DNA of 43,627 nucleotides from an uncultured Desulfovibrio sp. Lineage in GTDB: Bacteria > Desulfobacterota > Desulfovibrionia > Desulfovibrionales > Desulfovibrionaceae. Below are positions 40,320-43,627 of the stretch, piece after piece. Location of the stretch: contig CALVHG010000018.1 in assembly GCA_944327285.1 (NCBI GenBank), positions 1 to 43,627 on the forward strand, in the 5' to 3' direction. The notes under the pieces were generated by a model. That model was not told the origin of the DNA. It was given only the letters and a program-made list of their open reading frames with translations, and searched no databases. Within the stretch, counting starts at the first letter, position 1. Every line of letters begins with the position of its first letter. Made by a program: the position numbers and the translations under genes.

Positions 40320-41750
40320 TTATTTCCAGTAGATTTTGACGAGGTTCGTACCTCTGGGCGTCGCCTTGGAAGAGCCGGTTTGCTGGCCTGCCGTGATGAC
40401 GGCGCTTTCGCCGGGGGCGATGGCGTCACAGTTTGCAATGAAATGCTCTGCGCGCTCAAGATGGCTGGTGGTAGCCTGAGGATCGTCCACAGCGACAGGA
40501 ACGACGCCCCAGGAGAAGTTCAGGCGTTTGATGGTGCCGGGATCGGGCGTCAGCGCGTAGATATCCTGCGAGGGGCGGCAGCTGGAAAGCAGCCGGGCCG
40601 ACGCGCCGCTGACGCTGTGGGCCACAAGAGCCTTGGCCTGGGCTTTGTCGGCCAGCAGGCAGGCGGAATAAGCCAGATATTCGGGAATGCCCTTTTCCGC
40701 GGCGGGTTCTTCCGCTTTGAGGCGGCGTTCCAGAAGCAGTTTCTCGGCTTCGCCGGTAATGCGCCGCATGTAGCGCACGGTCTCCACCGGGAAGTTGCCC
40801 ATAGCGGTTTCTTCCGACATCATGACGCAGTCGGCGCCGTCCAGCACGGCGTTGGCCACGTCCGTGGTTTCGGCGCGGGTCGGGGCCGGGCTGTTGACCA
40901 TGGAAAGCAGCATCTGCGTGGCCACGATAACCGGCTTGGAAACGCTGTTGCAGGCCCGGATAATGCGCTTTTGCAGACCGGGCAGCATGGGCAGCGGACA
41001 TTCCACGCCGAGATCGCCGCGGGCCACCATGATGATGTCGGTTTCTTCCAGAATCTCGTCCAGATTATCCACGGCGCTCTGGCGTTCCAGCTTGACGACG
41101 ACCGGCACCTTGCGGCCGGCATCGGCAATAAGCTTCTTGGCTTCGCGCACGTCGTCGGCCGTCTGCACATAGGAAATGGCCACGGCGTCCACGCCCAGGG
41201 CCAGGCCGTCCGCGAGATCGCGCTTATCCTTTTCCGTCAGGGCGCGCACCTTGGTGGCTTTGCCGGGCAGGGCAAGACCCTTGCGCGAGGTGACAATGCC
41301 GGAGTTGTTGGCTTCCAGCACCACAAGATCGTCGCTGCGGCGTTCCTGAACGGTGAATTGCAGGCCGCCGTCGGCCAGCACGAGGCAGTCGCCCCGTGCA
41401 AGCGTCTCAAGAATGACGGCATGATCGAATGGCAGGAAAGGCAAATCGCCGTGTTCCGGACGTTGCGAGGTCAGGCCCAGCAGCAGCCGCATGCCCTTGG
41501 TGACCTGTATGGAACCTTCTTCCACAACGCCGAGGCGGATTTTCGGACCGGACAAATCCTGCATAATGGTAATGGGCTTGTTCAGCTCATTCTCCACTTC
41601 GCGGATATAACCGATAATTTTGACGAAGTCGGCTGCAGTTCCGTGCGAAAAGTTGAGGCGGAAAATGCTCACACCTTCTGCGGCGAGTTCCTTGAGCTTT
41701 TCCTTGGTGTTGGAAGCAGGACCTATAGTTGCAACAATTTTGGTTTTCAT
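40320..41750 (-). CDS. pyk: Pyruvate kinase
   Basis: The 476-residue enzyme transfers phosphate from phosphoenolpyruvate to ADP. The N-terminus has TKIVATIGPASNTKEKLKEL and FRLNFSHG. IMQDLSGPKIRLG and VKLERQSAVDNLDEIL (catalytic Lys region) follow, then IIMVARGDLGVE for Mg binding and ATQMLLSMVNSPAPTRAETT. The motif SEETAMG replaces the common SGETA, a minor variant. The last third is the regulatory domain (AKALVAHSVSGASARLLSSC). The ATG at 41750 is chosen by homology; upstream ATGs at 41762-41765 would add four or five residues. HD-GYP follows 15 bp downstream in the same direction. Confidence 0.95.
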   Translation of the reverse strand: MKTKIVATIGPASNTKEKLKELAAEGVSIFRLNFSHGTAADFVKIIGYIREVENELNKPITIMQDLSGPKIRLGVVEEGSIQVTKGMRLLLGLTSQRPEHGDLPFLPFDHAVILETLARGDCLVLADGGLQFTVQERRSDDLVVLEANNSGIVTSRKGLALPGKATKVRALTEKDKRDLADGLALGVDAVAISYVQTADDVREAKKLIADAGRKVPVVVKLERQSAVDNLDEILEETDIIMVARGDLGVECPLPMLPGLQKRIIRACNSVSKPVIVATQMLLSMVNSPAPTRAETTDVANAVLDGADCVMMSEETAMGNFPVETVRYMRRITGEAEKLLLERRLKAEEPAAEKGIPEYLAYSACLLADKAQAKALVAHSVSGASARLLSSCRPSQDIYALTPDPGTIKRLNFSWGVVPVAVDDPQATTSHLERAEHFIANCDAIAPGESAVITAGQQTGSSKATPRGTNLVKIYWK

Positions 41751-41971
41751 GGGCGATTCCATCAATAAAAGAAAGGGAAGAACATTCGTACTACGATGGA
41801 AAAGAGCTTCCGGCTTTTAAAATATTTTGTCAAGCTGAACGGCATTTCGCGGGCTTTCTTTAGAGGTGGCGGCATTTTTTGAGAATATCGCAAGAAGATT
41901 TATAGAGAATATATAAAGAAAAATCTTCAATAATATTGAAGAGTAATAAAAATAAAACCGCGCAGCGCGCC

Positions 41972-42000
41972 TTGACATGCCGTTCTCCCTTGGGCATAAA
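41972..42000 (+). promoter_or_regulatory. Promoter of rsmH-ftsL
   Basis: TTGACA (41972-41977), 17 bases, CATAAA (41995-42000), preceded by TGGG. The -35 box is perfect. It is 175 bp before the rsmH start, so there is a long leader. The AT-rich 41810-41960 region upstream holds a TCTTCAAT/ATTGAAGA hairpin (41924-41942). Confidence 0.6.
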
Positions 42001-42082
42001 AAGGGAGCGAGTGGGAGCTGATGGGCGCCAACGGCGCACTGCGCGAAGGCCCGCAGGCCGCCCTGGGCGGACGCGGCGGCGC

Positions 42083-42107
42083 GGCGCGGCGTATGCGCCC
42101 CTTTTTT
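42083..42107 (+). terminator. Terminator-like hairpin in the rsmH leader (possible attenuator)
   Basis: GGCGC (42083-42087) pairs with GCGCC (42095-42099) across GGCGTAT, followed by CC and six T (42102-42107). It lies between the promoter at 41972 and rsmH. GGGCGC at 42023 could compete for the right arm. The hairpin is short, so this is a moderate guess. Confidence 0.4.
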
Positions 42108-42174
42108 GTGCTCTTGTCGCGCGAAACAGCGTCGGCCCCTTTCGGGGCGGCGCACAACCTCTCTGGACTGGTGC

Positions 42175-43209
42175 ATGGAGCAGCTTCACGCTTCCGAATC
42201 CGCCGTCGAGCCCGTGGCGAAAGATGCCCGGCAGGACGGCGACTCCTTTCGTCCCCGGCATATTCCCGTTCTTCTGCATGAAACGCTCGACGCTCTCATT
42301 CCCGCTCTGGGAGAGGATGGCGCGCGCTATCTGGACGGCACGCTGGGTCTCGGCGGGCATGCTTCGGCCGTGCTGACGGCGGCGCCGAAGGCCTTGCTCT
42401 GCGGCCTTGATCGTGACGAACAGGCGCTGGAACTGGCGCGGGAACGTCTGACGCCGTTTGGCGAACGGATCAATCTGTTTCATCTTTGCTACAGCGGCTT
42501 CGAGGAAGCGCTTGACGAACTGGGCTGGGAGCGCATAGACGCCGCGCTGATCGATATCGGCGTTTCTTCGCTTCAGCTGGACGAGGCTGAGCGCGGTTTC
42601 AGCTTTAACAGCGACGGCCCGCTGGACATGCGCATGGATCAGCATTCCGGGAGAGACTCCGCCTGGCACTGGGTCAACAGGGAGCATTTTGCGGCCTTGA
42701 AGGAATGCATCGCCACCCTGGGCGAAGAGCCGCAGGCGGGCCGCATTGCCCGCGCCATTGTGGATGCGCGCCAGAAGGGACCCATCGACACAACGCTGCA
42801 GCTGGCGCATATCGTGGAAATGGCCTATCCGCCCGCATGGCGGGCCAAGGCGCGGCGTCATCCGGCGACCCGGACTTTTCAGGCTCTGCGTATGGCCGTC
42901 AACGACGAGCTGGGAGAGCTGCGTCGTTTTCTGGATGCCGTGCTCGGACGGCTGCGCGTCGGCGGCCGTCTGGCTGTTATCAGCTTTCACTCGCTGGAAG
43001 ATCGCATGGTCAAACAGGCCATGCGTCACTGGGCCGAAGGTTGCCGCTGCCCGCGGCATGTGCCGCGCTGCGTCTGCGGACATGTGCCTGAGGTGCGGCT
43101 GCTGCATAAAAAGCCGGTTACGGCCTGCGAAAGCGAGGTTGCCGCCAACCCCCGTTCCAGCTGCGCCAAGCTGCGCGCCGTGGAAAAAATTGCGGAGGCC
43201 GTTTCCTGA
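42175..43209 (+). CDS. rsmH: 16S rRNA (cytosine(1402)-N(4))-methyltransferase
   Basis: RsmH (MraW) methylates C1402 of 16S rRNA. The 344-residue protein has HIPVLLHETLDAL near residue 30 and the SAM loop LDGTLGLGGHA. LCGLDRDEQAL follows, and DIGVSSLQLDEAERGFSFNS is the signature. GPLDMRMD and FQALRMAVNDEL come next, and ISFHSLEDRMVK closes the fold. It opens the division and cell-wall cluster, as shown by ftsL directly after it (TGATG overlap). The usual mraZ gene before it is missing here. The ATG at 42175 is preceded by a weak CTGGAC site, and the N-terminal about 25 residues are not conserved. Confidence 0.96.
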   Translation: MEQLHASESAVEPVAKDARQDGDSFRPRHIPVLLHETLDALIPALGEDGARYLDGTLGLGGHASAVLTAAPKALLCGLDRDEQALELARERLTPFGERINLFHLCYSGFEEALDELGWERIDAALIDIGVSSLQLDEAERGFSFNSDGPLDMRMDQHSGRDSAWHWVNREHFAALKECIATLGEEPQAGRIARAIVDARQKGPIDTTLQLAHIVEMAYPPAWRAKARRHPATRTFQALRMAVNDELGELRRFLDAVLGRLRVGGRLAVISFHSLEDRMVKQAMRHWAEGCRCPRHVPRCVCGHVPEVRLLHKKPVTACESEVAANPRSSCAKLRAVEKIAEAVS

Positions 43210-43499
43210 TGGCCAGGGGAGGACGCGGCGGCAAAGGCTGGCTGCTGCTTCTGGCAGGCGGTCTTTTGAGCTGCATGACCATGAGTCTGGTGCTGGTGTG
43301 GTGCAATATCGAGCGCACCGACACAACCTATTTCATCAATGCCGAACTGAACACGCTCCGGGAGCGGCGCGCCCTGCGGGCCAAGCTCGAAGTGGAGCGG
43401 GAGCGCCTGCTTTCGCCCTATGAGCTGCGCCTTAAGGCGGAAAAGCTGGGCCTTGGCGAACCCAAGCCGGGGCAGGTGCGCCGCATGGGCGACAAGTAG
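43209..43499 (+). CDS. ftsL: Cell division protein FtsL-like
   Basis: The 96-residue protein is of bitopic type: a basic N-terminus (ARGGRGGKG), one membrane helix at about residues 10-33, and a periplasmic coiled coil of about 40 residues (INAELNTLRERRALRAKLEV). The end GLGEPKPGQVRRM matches the FtsL/LPXTG-free family pattern, in which position next to rsmH is the best evidence. FtsL works with FtsB and FtsQ in activating septal synthesis. It overlaps the rsmH stop by one base. Its TAG stop is the first three bases of a TAGAGC element, which separates it from any downstream ftsI. Confidence 0.85.
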   Translation: MARGGRGGKGWLLLLAGGLLSCMTMSLVLVWCNIERTDTTYFINAELNTLRERRALRAKLEVERERLLSPYELRLKAEKLGLGEPKPGQVRRMGDK

Positions 43500-43627
43500 A
43501 GCATTTTCAGTTTGAAATGCTGTGCATTTCAAACCATACGGCCTGTCGTTTCGCGGAAAAAGCGCTGTTTTTCCGCTCACTTTGGGCCAGGCGGCGCCGT
43601 GCCGCCGCCTTCGCGTTTCACCTTTTT
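43497..43627 (+). repeat. TAGAGC element supplying the ftsL stop codon, cut by the window end
   Basis: It starts with the ftsL TAG and has GTTTGAAATGC/GCATTTCAAAC, GCGGAAAAA/TTTTTCCGC and the GGCGGC/GCCGCC hairpins. The outer right arm (TTTCACCTTTTT) is reached when the window ends. Confidence 0.88.

Noticed and set aside
42001..42174. Structured RNA gene (RNase P RNA-like) in the GC-rich rsmH leader
   Set aside because: No conserved RNase P core segments could be found; GC-rich self-complementarity is expected by chance here.
42021..42281. 86-residue frame upstream of and overlapping rsmH
   Set aside because: It has an Arg/Ala/Gly-rich composition from GC-rich DNA, no ribosome binding site of note, and overlaps the conserved RsmH start.
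41860..43326. 488-residue minus-strand frame opposite rsmH and ftsL
   Set aside because: It is a shadow of rsmH and crosses the AT-rich promoter region; no plausible start or motif.
1..43627. tRNA or rRNA genes
   Set aside because: I looked for T-loop (GGTTCGAATCC-like) sequences and conserved rRNA stretches on both strands and saw none, though a weak tRNA could be missed by eye.

Overview
The window is GC-rich chromosomal DNA from a Gram-negative anaerobe, most likely a Desulfovibrio-type member of the Desulfovibrionaceae. This is an inference from gene content and order: an operon of precorrin-2 dehydrogenase, a CcsA/HemX-type membrane protein and hemA; a Mn-dependent (DHH) inorganic pyrophosphatase; a polyphosphate:AMP phosphotransferase; and rsmH-ftsL opening a division/cell-wall cluster. 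There is no rRNA or tRNA gene, no CRISPR array, no transposase gene and no prophage in view.

Layout. 1-3.2 kb (minus): tetrapyrrole and cytochrome c genes. 3.4-5.9 kb (plus): two overlapping glycosyltransferases. 6.1-8.9 kb: a chemotaxis receptor with a structured leader. 9.2-10.3 kb (minus): an unidentified membrane protein. 10.4-14.3 kb (plus): CpoB/YbgF-like lipoprotein, dprA, xerC and an OsmC protein. 14.7-19.3 kb: ppaC, a small membrane protein, hslU, a DUF4241 protein and a ThiF-family enzyme. 19.6-25.0 kb (minus): two small proteins, pap, a spermidine-synthase-like membrane protein, tadA and a LOG-family protein. 25.2-29.1 kb (plus): a beta-CASP metallohydrolase, then rsmD-coaD-miaA. 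29.2-30.5 kb: an AT-rich diguanylate cyclase that looks foreign. 30.7-37.2 kb: acetyltransferase, Tat-exported flavodoxin, an expanding family of Sel1-repeat secreted proteins and an AraC regulator. 37.7-41.8 kb (minus): MFS transporter, HD-GYP protein and pyruvate kinase. 42.0 kb to the end (plus): rsmH and ftsL.

The most unusual feature is a dispersed, non-coding element of about 145-149 bp, called here the TAGAGC element. Full, deleted or fragmentary copies occur about 19 times, always between genes. Both ends read TAGAGC inward and the ends are imperfect inverted repeats. The body can fold into four consecutive hairpins, and several stem positions change in compensating pairs between copies. 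Many copies supply the stop codon of a neighbouring gene. Removing the element plus one TA restores a TAA or TAG stop in four of five cases tested by eye. This fits a MITE that duplicates TA (IS630/mariner type) and inserts into stop codons without damaging genes. Two other G-rich hairpin repeat families share the intergenic space: one has a perfect 24-bp inverted repeat, the other has 15-bp AGGGCCTRTTAACAC termini and G-quadruplex-like runs.

Most genes are housekeeping genes. The accessory part is 29-37 kb, where low-GC DNA, tandem Sel1 paralogues, a gene remnant and a dense set of repeats indicate recent rearrangement.
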